Positions 21,001 through 25,485 of a stretch of 64,000 nucleotides of DNA are shown here, piece by piece. The stretch's first letter is position 1. Every line of letters begins with the position of its first letter. The notes under the pieces were generated by a model. That model searched no databases. It was not told the origin of the DNA and saw nothing but the letters and a program-made list of their open reading frames with translations. Origin of the DNA: Leishmania martiniquensis (taxonomy: Eukaryota; Euglenozoa; Kinetoplastea; Trypanosomatida; Trypanosomatidae); assembly GCF_017916325.1 (NCBI RefSeq), contig NC_090144.1:385001-449000 (forward strand), in the 5' to 3' direction. Position numbers and translations under genes: made by a program.

Positions 21001-22026
21001 ATACATAACAACCTTGCCAATAGCATAAGACCACCACCTGGACGTGCCATTAGCATCACCGATGCGAATGCGACTAGCGGGCCGCTTGTCCCAAAAGACA
21101 GCGCGACGTGGCGCCTGCTCGACGCTTTCAAGGAGAATTCCAATCGCCGTGACGCATGGAACGCTCCACCGAATGCTTACCTTTCTAGTCATGAGTGCTC
21201 CCCCCACACGCGGCTGACTTTGAGAAGAAGGCGTACTATTTTGCAAGTAGATTGTAAGGGTACCTTCAGTGCACACCAAAGTCTCTTCAGCATGACTGAA
21301 GGAGCCCTCGTTCTCCGAGCTCTGACGTGGGAACGACGGTCGTCGAAACACATCCTTACCGTGACCTGAGGAATATAATAGGCGCACTGAGACTCCTTTG
21401 TATGTGACAAGGCGGTAGAGTGATTCATTCGATGCGTCAGCATCGGCCCGAATGAAGATGGGCTTGTAATTCGAGTCCGTTGGCTGGCATGTTAGGCTAT
21501 TCAATTGCATCTGAGCCCCAGCGGCTTGCCCTTTCCAGCAGCCGGTCTTGTCTTCTAGCTGAAAGGTGATGTTCTCCAGGCGAAACACTAGGTTTTTGAG
21601 AATCATTTGCTGAAGTCGATCACGGAAACCATTCTTAGCGCTCTTTTCACGGGTTTCCTGCATCTGTGCATCAGCGAGAACGCTTTGCACGGCGGCAAGG
21701 AACTCTTCCTTCGATCCGAACGCCTCTGTTGTCGTACCACCATACTGGTACTTGGGCACCGCTGCGATGACAACATCTCGCACAATGACTTCACATCTTT
21801 TACTATAAAGGGAATGCCATGGTATTTTGACGCTGAGACTTCCTATTGTACCGCTTTCAAGTTGAAGGTTTTCGGAGAACGATAGTAAATCCGGTGATAG
21901 TTCGACTTTTGTGAGTTCAATAGACCCCCTCAGCAGGCTGACATTGACAGAATCTTTGTCGAGGCCTTTGATGAATTTACCCAGATATGTGGAGAGGATA
22001 AAAGCAATGTAGCTTGCGAAAACCAT
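6034..22026 (-). CDS. Giant VPS13-family (chorein) bridge-like lipid transfer protein
   Basis: A single uninterrupted 5330-codon frame. Residues about 1-110 match the chorein N-terminal domain, beginning MVFASYIAFILSTYLGKFI, the hydrophobic entry helix typical of VPS13 and ATG2. Residues about 3900-4420 contain beta-rich repeats with Asn-containing turns (for example VYNLTEYPLLLSD and RWVFYNNTSKRLRL) that resemble the VPS13 adaptor-binding (VAB/SHR-BD) region. Residues about 5165-5280 resemble the VPS13 C-terminal region. Long Ser/Ala/Gln-rich disordered inserts separate these parts and explain a length well above yeast Vps13 (~3100 aa). The family forms rod-like grooves that move phospholipids between membranes at contact sites. 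No clear C-terminal PH domain was seen. The ATG at 22026 is favoured by the motif and by a polypyrimidine tract and AG just upstream. The family call is strong; the membrane pair it bridges is unknown. Confidence 0.9.
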   Translation of the reverse strand: MVFASYIAFILSTYLGKFIKGLDKDSVNVSLLRGSIELTKVELSPDLLSFSENLQLESGTIGSLSVKIPWHSLYSKRCEVIVRDVVIAAVPKYQYGGTTTEAFGSKEEFLAAVQSVLADAQMQETREKSAKNGFRDRLQQMILKNLVFRLENITFQLEDKTGCWKGQAAGAQMQLNSLTCQPTDSNYKPIFIRADADASNESLYRLVTYKGVSVRLLYSSGHGKDVFRRPSFPRQSSENEGSFSHAEETLVCTEGTLTIYLQNSTPSSQSQPRVGGALMTRKVSIRWSVPCVTAIGILLESVEQAPRRAVFWDKRPASRIRIGDANGTSRWWSYAIGKVVMYRKVERDRRRFDWEAYQRQKLFFSSLFTFCLRLLQAPWIPEGEGQSVIEDQLSRIPAQDIMACWNSARECLFDFQQTKRRPQESAYVQYLRYRYVNEKKSREAAFLALHPSAHLPVEIGLTIECKELAAAVDSDMRAAINQVYLGATMSKDQLRVQICVATATVVVEGEEENPVLAIASSDTTGVSITASKVGHTPASGKFVVEEVVACLGVSCQELLITKAVSYILAARPFLRQDLSGVASDAASARNEDRAKTMQQQQLFSSFDVAVKSIAGKAEDLCLHAQHIQLALVPSRPIVAEIQEVGAAVNGASLLHMCSIAATRTVNGEGTHIELRTVSASISTNVEGFEYVKLRLASVKQWWASSASSHVSGLQTKSAAKAEQDAPPKKLQVSVVLGFEFIEYGALAFETFSIRSTFGDGWYSHLSAAAGTTEGWCHSVPPRPHDPFIDIQLWAGAFLAYSPFAGSIDDNGIAFTCNFNHVTVSLGDALISTLESLYDTIVVALYTSEDRHVYLSEREKFTAPYISGFFTGSHMRLLLDSNGGGLASLPGYADAAIPGSTDGRYSGAAPPPPLTLEFLSEGCLHVSLQRYCDKRMDIQVVLQKSVNAYLLGAPAHIPLFVPRAEMRAEVDLHLCLPSGADLPIFPYSRLGVAMKVSNVALVAHIPTLVVAWSHFNTPSLPLCRLRNIGSRLHFSSRPSRPGATLAPRSPASASVEALGATAFARISHLSENGVRSASASLPARMPCPLYSAPVFPSDMRLSIEVAESELYYPWGEGSVAPLYLRAEVPKCEVVMLSRDACLEVTVRGCMAMPRVRATLPTLSCAMSEMAAQRTETDAPTESRDDESSDGARPWATLKGHSTHVDASDEPRVPLQHVASAQAAFPDEESFTAPQHGASSPPASSVMQVRIMYTMDSRLPFKLESPEESLRVSLTAPAVAGSGKLPGPLHASLRSPAEVAAWMTFFTFFNATNTVPLSMSSRTATASATFASAGKDNGGEVGNSIPTATEHSPRRLITSLHTSPIVLHLPFAAVAAVLWDGMEFVASPGYSALRIPKMDVLVHEQLLCSAAAGVMASMQQLAALRDNGYAVLSLRSRSNSSADSIGEAKVMPAILLESHATGPSVMDVRWRLVLPSMAGQLGAVTTLVQLQQCSTVAAVNAVFVARSAQAALLKAVTLQESQRRHLRYACCLESIGNCVNSSNASSDDADAQAQLLPLLSRPLAIHLHSCCFTFEWKSGLQRNLRAGVTVALANARCNDYDAHSHFLSNQATDNSYSASRHGPQRCPLPASVPLLMEVEAVEAYVWWTAAERASTTEAAVSKDAVPLGEPRLASTQHPNLPPLTACMPLLLYPFQVRTRIDTAATASGIRVSVGREDARLAAGDEEPAMSLAATGGEDTTAIAVPHSPLLSMASLHTMSSATCGSSSSATVSAAPSAIMPRMRSTEEPPAPVFEVTPIHVVLNTSAYVVLSEMLLRKVQGARAATEAGAQGPVVEAAPPALRGIAAVTQYYLTHRVVGPPTTVRDSAATCSASASSPLVPLAYSKHAPSSCTSNVSNSYGGSWGWHAPSSLIGAQALHAGTLYVFYYNIALQQCVRVEKRSPASWHFEEEQSNSDNSGRGEDEGMHEESLDAVGGTAGGEQRSGPISPAPLSSRHAMDRLSTLPTLAAHEVPVELGERGVGEGPQNSPSPPTADEHMLRGPHERLCSSAHVTIAVPTVWPQATTPPRLQVRMTVAEVCLRLVYYHDAEASPAATSEEHAFWQRYAAVHAASRRAAAATPASATMAQTPCLMAFLTTTVAPLRSLRSAVENVSTNSASTVRRRARSVSPLSHTRTLLQAAQPPAPLASARQQLLVPTAMLEEACVDALCIRLSGITLSSFTDARSVQLDSCVCTSVKRPSRPLLSMTQVELYVPSSAVTYSSAAEAAKTVARDLQGSAWVTEAARGTKSAPEVESVGASPTISRQDASASASLWTPVLPQPWPQHSEPKRHAVRSDSANSPSAATVPRATSASTDTQNHNGGGDSRQEVVMQGEVGCRVETLTVDLSAAALRAWLGCLVELPIAALRAAAEEKEKRLDAEAPRPDHAGTVDVATVPADSSSEAAAVPALSPVQWRPGSGLRVHEIHEAFWNLEDDITLSRDGLVLFFTNRETNYLTVYLNGHDIALDPSLLLRPAGLQRVVMVVQGGLTVRFVGSGRVRLPLALWSSSLVETASNVGVEAVLLPFMAIGEGSYLECSQVRLGFTEPAAGSSAGGDKGGAMTASTRRPVPNSSVFTVKPSAGVHTTEGGEVASAAASPPPRPFSQEGPHQSKLVHRNVHLHLPHVSVIIEPRHESRQLHIRTAVESWMSLCNGRLLRDDVQCAGFMVASESVYDAVTTTARTTVLAPVDVSICSSNGRHHAVSLGAVEVDLGRADLLIMSTYAGELQALRSYVKYLAHSKAEKAFVEVIEATVAWKASASTTNHTGTHGEEEEQQGSELYCNDGDVSDKGEGQGMPEGLINGAGGGSARERVTAALPPSRAECARVSHTSDLSADTTRTEGVRDGPKFIDRPLSSSAEPTSECWRHSSYPVTPQDSAARRCAETTLLRQAGEGSEVQEETCSRPVEGEDETHLIPGADARRQQQQQQLQLQRRSRQRRLIERQQSRGFSCAVFTPSVEVIFSDHRYPLVQVRVEDVMVRRTSASALASTSLVRCQGASVRVHGRGRWDMLLKPSSALTWSLTQTVSRHSSNRHASLVVEGVQWQCSHRIVTKLLYMNRQFGILATSLRQRLTIAAAAVAEAGAAAAPAPVVDVAMAPVMPTGTGIESLGRGSRSDASTDSTSVSSDDKDSGPEDGTGSRSSSRQSQASTATFSGTGAPLTVAAAPSSASLLTAAADDPRAASVAPSEGGGYRRLSVAGDTGTPMRTASTSSTMATHRLLNNFSRTIFAGICEREAAASVPSTAMPGVPSTAPKSAGPLSSGSTASAAAVRMLWRCHELYRLPPASTTDIFISYRRASSLMLTFFTVDCVQWDGASGVWALNAKGETALAENAIMNAARPKTQVPPTVRPQQPGNASGPSSYCVFGTTSAATGNWLAFTALQYGVARPLTLRTSAFRETAAAAALTPALALASSQHLTSNTFLRPSPPTTAGPWASSAAVGTSGDSGDDVGEGGLKVLSYSLALTCGDMEDLGTSRYPIVLAREEGDDKSSVPVTHQQQPPRRYGRRWSFSASSAVASVPLSCNASSPSVASLAKGGAGPDGSSPKDVASKMVRKESSSSSSGGSASHRTASDFAPAAREGPPQHRPCGPHDLLPVRHGAASARLHTDHRPRDNASSSATGGQRAAAQWRGRSLNHNIAHGPPTVHRQPPQSSYAGPTAAASGQDTQRGGGDLLVVCLQARSSLFNETGCTLQLLSSPEPLPVPSSAADAAHLAATVPPGWQLPLDEEDVHKEVVLRACCPSTRWLPSPAAPNATPVLRWYETRVVLGQIESGRFLSFRRVNGEADAARSMDKATGVTAAEDSASFVRDRAVSNHFGDDQDGRVLLLFVIHTYSADGVVQHISLYPRLTLVNHLGLSARVVVFQQDLLAGPQTLDEAMLVARWTAPLVGRGRHDRQRFYRSLVALGAHDALPHQHALPLHLCTYSSNLVVGLSFTQSTGDAFFTADLDPVITNLRDAVDHHPRLLQLRDSHGRAFYVQVSVMPRTVVLSVALWVYNLTEYPLLLSDSIARRRLSPGQNITSGIIPSQGEPFLIGCQLADFTEGFFAIGMDGGWSGAVPINVGTSGVLTSSLPRLGITRSCNYSILFPNAQEGRPMVIQITPRWVFYNNTSKRLRLHFRFPGLEKAMRQAEKRRRQLLMREAGATATERAREAAAAPFAAAAAEAGPQATRRRLLLEAEDTVGALSSIAAVQLNPGDYHVSCIGPIEGNRFRVQEVLEGALPTIASITGAGRVEHCDMASYYESQHTPYMDVDRPGEATFNLWAAPRALGKQVAVSYGSNLVAQRPSAPHPTELEPHDMYERDAVITGRIAVAVQSADNVLTVLLQPIQGTKILVQNRTASHTVMVRQQGSRRRNRIPPRQNRFFLWEDAREEHAIRVHILGYKGRWFDVDFSAGECRVTRHVDVDAAAAAEALSHARQLHPHPTQVKSESKLKGRIGAAADFSFYVRSYTNTDKTRVTILVTESPVPVYAAIDSWRTSQVVSLRMTMMQLSWMQEISTYVTGVAKWAAPFTIEDGDETADDDPPGAAIALSEGMSCGGDAAAVSADGAPMPPSERTLRRRGTTVRASVAPAPPSSVTTAVLFSIILEGVQLERLSTEDNENFYVAMHQMQWIDEKLKTVFVYRARPRLPPIMAMQQGPDTSQGSAGAAEATPRSFASPFPPSAAKEGVHDHTGGSTRRRQSHRTGSPAVSATTAAAAAAKRNDDSSGRCAAHLAPFTATANRLLSTALGRSEALLLCMEKQNDVELSYSLIKYADGVMRYTELRFVVTPLVVQLTDFLLVDMIQEVRRIQAPLGLRKQPAASQTTTTAPLVLTVSSLRQQQQQQRQTLWRSSRDEDADSAEMVVVPSEDPISFPLAPFFARRRSQSSSSSSVVVVDGEADAEVQLPEHSALAALPAPQHRSPNGSAGSEDAVQQNLEQAGPPLQQVSKGRSCDSARSSEEAHHLAGEGRNPERGVPTPAQPSRHRSSPSRAPKAANTVAVPPPPQQQQQGSDGTTAGFLSQAVFLQRLVQEVRARLEQQEMGVMAGSVAALTARGEERLRFGNGQLSLLPGGIAGTSAETPHLQRLLGATSTAVRHHQRALQRGGPGSGLVWASTVNADRKRVVADLSGSGSRAPGDGGAGTLGSGAAAANHGASNVSTASFMFIERLEVQRVTLYVTFARHSPDPLRPLLGAYAWMLPSQLRQREFYLPAWTLTRQVETPSSLRARLVRWGMQSLREQWTKVTKLGTLLDALRFWQHRALPLHGAPRPLTLSAVQRQQQQGGAGTGQTLAAFAPCVSSGGEESSSDTDDGSADA

Positions 22027-22469
22027 GCCTCATTTTTCAGTGGTGATGCGCATGCGGTTTGAAAATCATACTGACCACAAAAAAGAAAGGATCGCGCCGT
22101 CTCTCTTTCCGAAGGAAAAAACGCCTCTTTCCGATCGCTGAGCCGTTAGTGCGCTTACGAGTACAAAAAAGATAATATTTGAAGCAAGCAGTTTTAGCTG
22201 ATGAAGTGGATAAAATATGAAGCTAAGCTGGAATATTAACCTTTCCATAAAAAAATAGACACGCGCATATATGCGCATGCTGCATGTATTTCGACTACTC
22301 GAAAAAACCCAGAGATGAGCATGTTCTCTTTCTCTGCTATTCGAGTCACCTTGAGAAGGACGTGAATCGGTAGTTTGCCAGAACATATTTCATGGTGTTC
22401 GCAGTTGGATGATAGCAGGGAGCTTATATATAAACATTTTCATTGAAGTTATATCAATGTGATTACAGT
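22027..22469. other. Short AT-richer intergenic region
   Basis: Sequence between the PUB-domain gene stop and the VPS13-like start. It is clearly AT-richer than intergenic DNA deeper in the array. No protein or RNA gene was recognised. Confidence 0.55.
22071..22091 (-). promoter_or_regulatory. Predicted trans-splice acceptor for the VPS13-like mRNA
   Basis: On the minus strand a pyrimidine tract (TCCTTTCTTTTTTG) is followed by AG at 22072-22071, about 45 nt upstream of the ATG. The implied leader contains a short upstream ATG frame ending before the main start. This is a prediction from general trypanosomatid splice-site rules only. Confidence 0.4.
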
Positions 22470-23408
22470 CTACAATAAAAGCTCAGCAAACGCACGACCG
22501 CAGTAGATACACGCAGTAACGGGCTTGTCGTCCGTTTTGACGTACAGCAGCTTTCCGTTTTCATCAACCAGCTTTTCGCTAAAGTGGATCGTTTTCCTAA
22601 AGTTCTCGGATCCAGGGAGGCTGTTGTATTGATATCCGTGCTCCGGCCCTAGGTGCTGGAGGCGAGTCCCATCAGCAGAAAGGTGTGCGAGGTGGGAATA
22701 CACAATGTTTCTCCCAGTGGAGAGATGCCAATGCGCCTCGATGTAGCTATCGGGGCACCTTTCTGTGCAGGCATAGACGCGACCGCGCCTCATAGTACGG
22801 ACGCTGAAGTCGCGTGCCCCAAAAAAGCCGTTCCGCACACGCCCTGTGTTGAGCAGAGTTTTGCGCACCGTTTCTTCGAGTGCTCGCCGCTCCGTTACAT
22901 CTTCCTCTCTGTCGCAGCTTTTCGATGGTGGCCCTAAGATTTCTGCTTCCGAAAGAGTTCGCACTCGTGACGGCAGTGCTTGAGCGGGTGTCATCGCTAT
23001 TGCCACGGAGTTACTTTCGGCTCGTTGCTTCGCTAAGTGCCTGAGGCGATGGAGCGCGGATTCTGCATCGTGCAGCTTCTTTTTTTCAAAGGTCTGCTCG
23101 ATGAGCGAGAAAAGGGCGTCACCGTGCATAAGCGACTCTAACGACCCCTCAAAGATAAATGCATCACCATGCTTCACGAAGCCCATGCTTGAGAAGAGAA
23201 ATTCGACGAAGCTGTCTGGTAGTGACGCTGTGAGGCGCTGAAGGATCTTGTTGTGCTTTCTCACTTGCCGAAATCTGTGATTGTTAAAGTCCAAAAGTAG
23301 GTTGGACAGGAGCCGGCGAAAGACACCGTTGATGGAGTTGAGGACCACTTCAGCGTCAGTGCCGGTGCACAGAGACTCCCACTCCTCGGGTAGCTTGATG
23401 CTAGCCAT
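22470..23408 (-). CDS. PUB-domain protein (putative p97/VCP-associated factor)
   Basis: A 312-aa protein. Residues about 18-95 match a PUB/PUG domain: helices, a basic stretch around RFRQVRKHNKILQRL, then a GF turn (SMGFVKHGDAFIFEG) as in PNGase, UBXD1 and HOIP. PUB domains bind the C-terminal tail of the AAA ATPase p97/VCP (Cdc48), so a role in ubiquitin-dependent protein handling is inferred. The C-terminal part (about 195-312) is non-repetitive and looks folded but I do not recognise it. It ends with a CxxC pair at about residues 302-305 and has no transglutaminase core, so this is not a full PNGase. It is the first gene of the leftward array and faces the UEV-RING gene across the divergent strand switch. 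Confidence 0.82.
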   Translation of the reverse strand: MASIKLPEEWESLCTGTDAEVVLNSINGVFRRLLSNLLLDFNNHRFRQVRKHNKILQRLTASLPDSFVEFLFSSMGFVKHGDAFIFEGSLESLMHGDALFSLIEQTFEKKKLHDAESALHRLRHLAKQRAESNSVAIAMTPAQALPSRVRTLSEAEILGPPSKSCDREEDVTERRALEETVRKTLLNTGRVRNGFFGARDFSVRTMRRGRVYACTERCPDSYIEAHWHLSTGRNIVYSHLAHLSADGTRLQHLGPEHGYQYNSLPGSENFRKTIHFSEKLVDENGKLLYVKTDDKPVTACIYCGRAFAELLL

Positions 23409-23522
23409 ATTTTCTTTTTTTTTTACAGGAAGGTTAGGAGGCTCAATGGCAAGCTGAAGACGAGGGCAGGAGCTCGCAGAAAGTTAGCTTCATTAATCAG
23501 AGGATCCTGAGTACGGCATTTT

Positions 23523-23545
23523 CTGCAGTAAAGAGAAAGGAAATG
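23523..23545 (-). promoter_or_regulatory. Predicted trans-splice acceptor for the PUB-domain gene
   Basis: Reading the minus strand, a pyrimidine tract (TTTCCTTTCTCTTTACTGC) ends in AG at 23524-23523, giving a leader of about 114 nt before the ATG at 23408. The fit to the usual tract-then-AG arrangement is good but unverified. Confidence 0.45.
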
Positions 23546-23802
23546 GCGAATTGCAGTTCTTGTACCAAAAGGGGCTTCGTGGAAGATGTAGAAAAAAAGG
23601 CCCACGACATCACTGCGGCACACATTTATATTAAGGTTTCATTGGGGAAGCGGTGAGGATTACGAGAGCGATATTGCTGTACAACGCATCTTTTTGTTTT
23701 CTTTTTCTTCATATGATTTTTTCATCTTGACCTTTAGTACTTTTGTATGCGCACTGGCGTGTAGGTGCAGGGGGGAAGAAGCTGGCTCTAACCAAGGTAC
23801 CC

Positions 23803-23812
23803 GGGGGGGGGG
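23803..23812 (+). repeat. G-tract (10 G) in the divergent strand-switch region
   Basis: A run of ten G on the + strand. Long G-tracts have been described at Leishmania divergent strand-switch regions. Its presence here together with the 14-G run at 25095 supports the start-zone reading. Confidence 0.7.
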
Positions 23813-23885
23813 CGGCAAGCAACATCCATGAGAATAATTCGTCGCAACTTGCACTCGCCTACCTGATTCGTAGTGCATCACAGGT

Positions 23886-24139
23886 GACATGCGATGGTCG
23901 TCTAGTGGTTAGGACATTCGCCTCACACGCGAGAGATCGCGGGTTCAATCCCCGCCCGTCGTACACTTTTTGCCCGCAGCTCAGAGCATCTTCTTAGTCC
24001 CGGGCTACGCGCACAACACCCTTGAGTACGACCACACTTGAGTGAAAACACCATATCCCGTCCGATTTGTGAAGTTAAGCACTCACAGGCTTAGTTAGTA
24101 CTGAGGTCAGTGATGACTCGGGAACCCTGAGTGCCGTAC
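23886..24139 (+). repeat. Left arm of a ~254-bp inverted repeat (tRNA-Val + spacer + 5S)
   Basis: This block reads as the reverse complement of 37005-37258. By eye there is one mismatch, in the spacer (gagcatctt versus gagcacctt). The homology includes 5 bp before tRNA-Val, the whole tRNA, the 60-bp spacer and the 5S gene up to its last bases. It ends sharply on both sides. Confidence 0.85.
23891..23963 (+). tRNA. tRNA-Val (anticodon CAC)
   Basis: The cloverleaf folds with acceptor GCGATGG pairing CCGTCGT through G-U pairs, anticodon loop CTCACAC (anticodon CAC) and T-arm GCGGG-TTCAATC-CCCGC. A T5 Pol III terminator follows at once. An identical copy lies in inverse orientation at 37181-37253. 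Confidence 0.92.
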
Positions 24140-24141
24140 CC
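24024..24141 (+). rRNA. 5S ribosomal RNA
   Basis: Matches the trypanosomatid 5S rRNA from the 5' GAGTACGACCACACTTGAGTG to the 3' GAGTGCCGTACCC, about 118 nt, followed by a T4 terminator. Trypanosomatid 5S genes are typically interspersed with tRNAs, as here. It lies 60 bp downstream of tRNA-Val in the same orientation. A second copy is inverted at 37003-37120. Confidence 0.93.
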
Positions 24142-24204
24142 TTTTCACGTCCACGTCCTGGGGCTGGCTATCGGATCACGAAAGAAGAACGCTATATTTG
24201 CGTT

Positions 24205-24275
24205 GGGGAAATAGTTCAGTGGCAGAACATCAGATTGTGGCTCTGAATACCCGGGTCCGATTCCCGGTTTCCCCT
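24205..24275 (+). tRNA. tRNA-His (anticodon GTG)
   Basis: Acceptor GGGGAAA pairs TTTCCCC, the anticodon loop is TTGTGGC (anticodon GTG) and the T-arm is CCGGG-TCCGATT-CCCGG. A T4 run follows. A copy that appears identical, in the same + orientation, lies at 37463-37533, but without shared flanks. Confidence 0.92.
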
Positions 24276-24427
24276 CACTTTTCCGTTCCTTCATGAACAG
24301 ACGGAGGAGAAAAGACGTGGGACGTATCTCGTGCCACTAATCTCGGTATCGCGATGAAAACGCGCGCTGGTGCGGCGAAGTGTGCTAGGATATCTTTCGA
24401 GGGTGCTCGCACCCAAGGGAAAAGAAA

Positions 24428-24438
24428 TGCCGCGACCC

Positions 24439-24500
<62 letters not shown>
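24428..24500 (-). tRNA. tRNA-Phe (anticodon GAA)
   Basis: On the minus strand, acceptor GCCGCGA pairs TCGCGGC, the anticodon loop is CTGAAGA (anticodon GAA), and the B box is GGTTCGATCC. A short T-run terminator follows downstream on the minus strand. Confidence 0.93.
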
Positions 24501-24690
24501 TGTATTAATGAAACCTCCTAGGTCTGCCAATCCGAAGGGAAGGGGTTGGGTGTGGTCTGGTGGGGCGTCTAAAAAGGAGGGGGGCGGTAGGGCGGCGTGG
24601 TGTTCGCCCGACTCACCCGGGCTGACTTACCGCACGGGGGCTTTTCTTTAACTTTGGGTGGCAGATTTGCCAAAGTGAAGCCCTTCTGCC

Positions 24691-25057
24691 TCAGGAACAT
24701 CTGATGCGGCGCTTTGAGGCCTCGGAGTACGTCGAGCTAGGTAAACGTGGGGGCGGGGCTGACACCTTTTCGCTTGGTTTCCATGCTTGCATGAAGTGCT
24801 CCATGCCGAGCGCCTCTGACGCTGTGGAATGGCTGAGGCCGAGGAGAATTTCATCGGGGTCGTAGATGCAGGTACCGATTGGGGCGTTGCGTGGCGAATA
24901 CAGAACGGTGCTGTTTGATGTCTTTGCGGGATGCAAAAATAAGCTCCCCCTTCTTGTGTGTAACGGTTGTCATCTTACAGGTGCCACTCGAGAGCGGCGT
25001 GCGGATACCAGAAGCGGTGCATTTCTTTGGCTTCTCTGCGTTTCGGATGCTCGCCAT
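24691..25057 (-). pseudogene. Possible frameshifted relic gene in the strand-switch region
   Basis: Two overlapping minus-strand frames both look protein-like rather than low-complexity. The upstream one runs from the ATG at 25057 to a stop near 24851 (68 codons, beginning MASIRNAEKPKKC). The downstream one is open from about 24936 to a stop near 24691 and contains YSPRNAPIGTCIYDPDEIL. The upstream frame becomes Arg-rich and less protein-like where the second frame starts to look coherent. This is consistent with a single gene broken by a frameshift near 24920-24940. I do not recognise the family, and chance open frames cannot be excluded. Confidence 0.3.
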
Positions 25058-25094
25058 GCCTTTGCCGGTGGCAGCTTGGCGCCGACAAGAAGAA

Positions 25095-25108
25095 GGGGGG
25101 GGGGGGGG
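25095..25108 (+). repeat. G-tract (14 G) in the divergent strand-switch region
   Basis: A run of fourteen G on the + strand, about 370 bp upstream of the UEV-RING start and just upstream of the possible relic gene on the other strand. It is likely prone to length variation and a G-quadruplex candidate. Confidence 0.75.
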
Positions 25109-25397
25109 AGAACTTTTGCTTCCAAAACGATCGGGCACTAGACCGTAACGTGCCACGCGCCCAAAGCTTTTCTCCCTTGCCAAGAGGATATGCCTGAAGT
25201 ACCAAGAAACAACAACAAAAAACATCTACTTCAGCGAACATACCTGCCTCTTTTCTACAAAGCAACTAGCTTCTCAATTAGGTCACCCCCCACCAGGAGG
25301 TGGAGCAGCCTTTGTCCGGAGCCTGGGGCACTCTAAGCATGATGCTAACAGTTTTCTGCCACGATACAAAACTGGCAGGTACGCCATAGAAGCACGT

Positions 25398-25446
25398 TCC
25401 TACTACTCTCTTTTTCTCCGGGTGCTCTTTGCACACGTGCATTCAG
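25398..25446 (+). promoter_or_regulatory. Predicted trans-splice acceptor for the UEV-RING gene
   Basis: A pyrimidine-rich stretch (TTCCTACTACTCTCTTTTTC) is followed by the first AG at 25445-25446. If used, the mature mRNA would begin after this AG, so only the ATG at 25482 and a short upstream frame at 25453 lie inside the message. Confidence 0.45.
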
Positions 25447-25452
25447 TAATTC

Positions 25453-25485
25453 ATGAACGAATTTATGGAGGCCAAGAAAATATGA
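25453..25485 (+). other. Short upstream ORF overlapping the UEV-RING start
   Basis: A 10-codon frame (ATG at 25453, TGA at 25483-25485) lies between the predicted splice site and the main gene. Its stop overlaps the main start codon as ATGA. Such an overlap can permit termination-reinitiation or repress translation. Whether it is translated is unknown. Confidence 0.35.

Larger units (their letters stand above)
23409..25481. promoter_or_regulatory. Divergent strand-switch region (putative bidirectional Pol II start zone)
   Basis: Protein genes run left from 23408 and right from 25482, so this interval should be where Pol II transcription begins in both directions. It holds tRNA-Val, 5S rRNA, tRNA-His and tRNA-Phe, two long G-tracts and a possible relic gene. 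In trypanosomatids such regions lack TATA promoters and are marked by histone variants and acetylation. The assignment comes from gene orientation only. Confidence 0.75.

Noticed and set aside
25422..25481. Upstream extension of the UEV-RING frame
   Set aside because: It begins at GTG and lies across the likely trans-splice acceptor.
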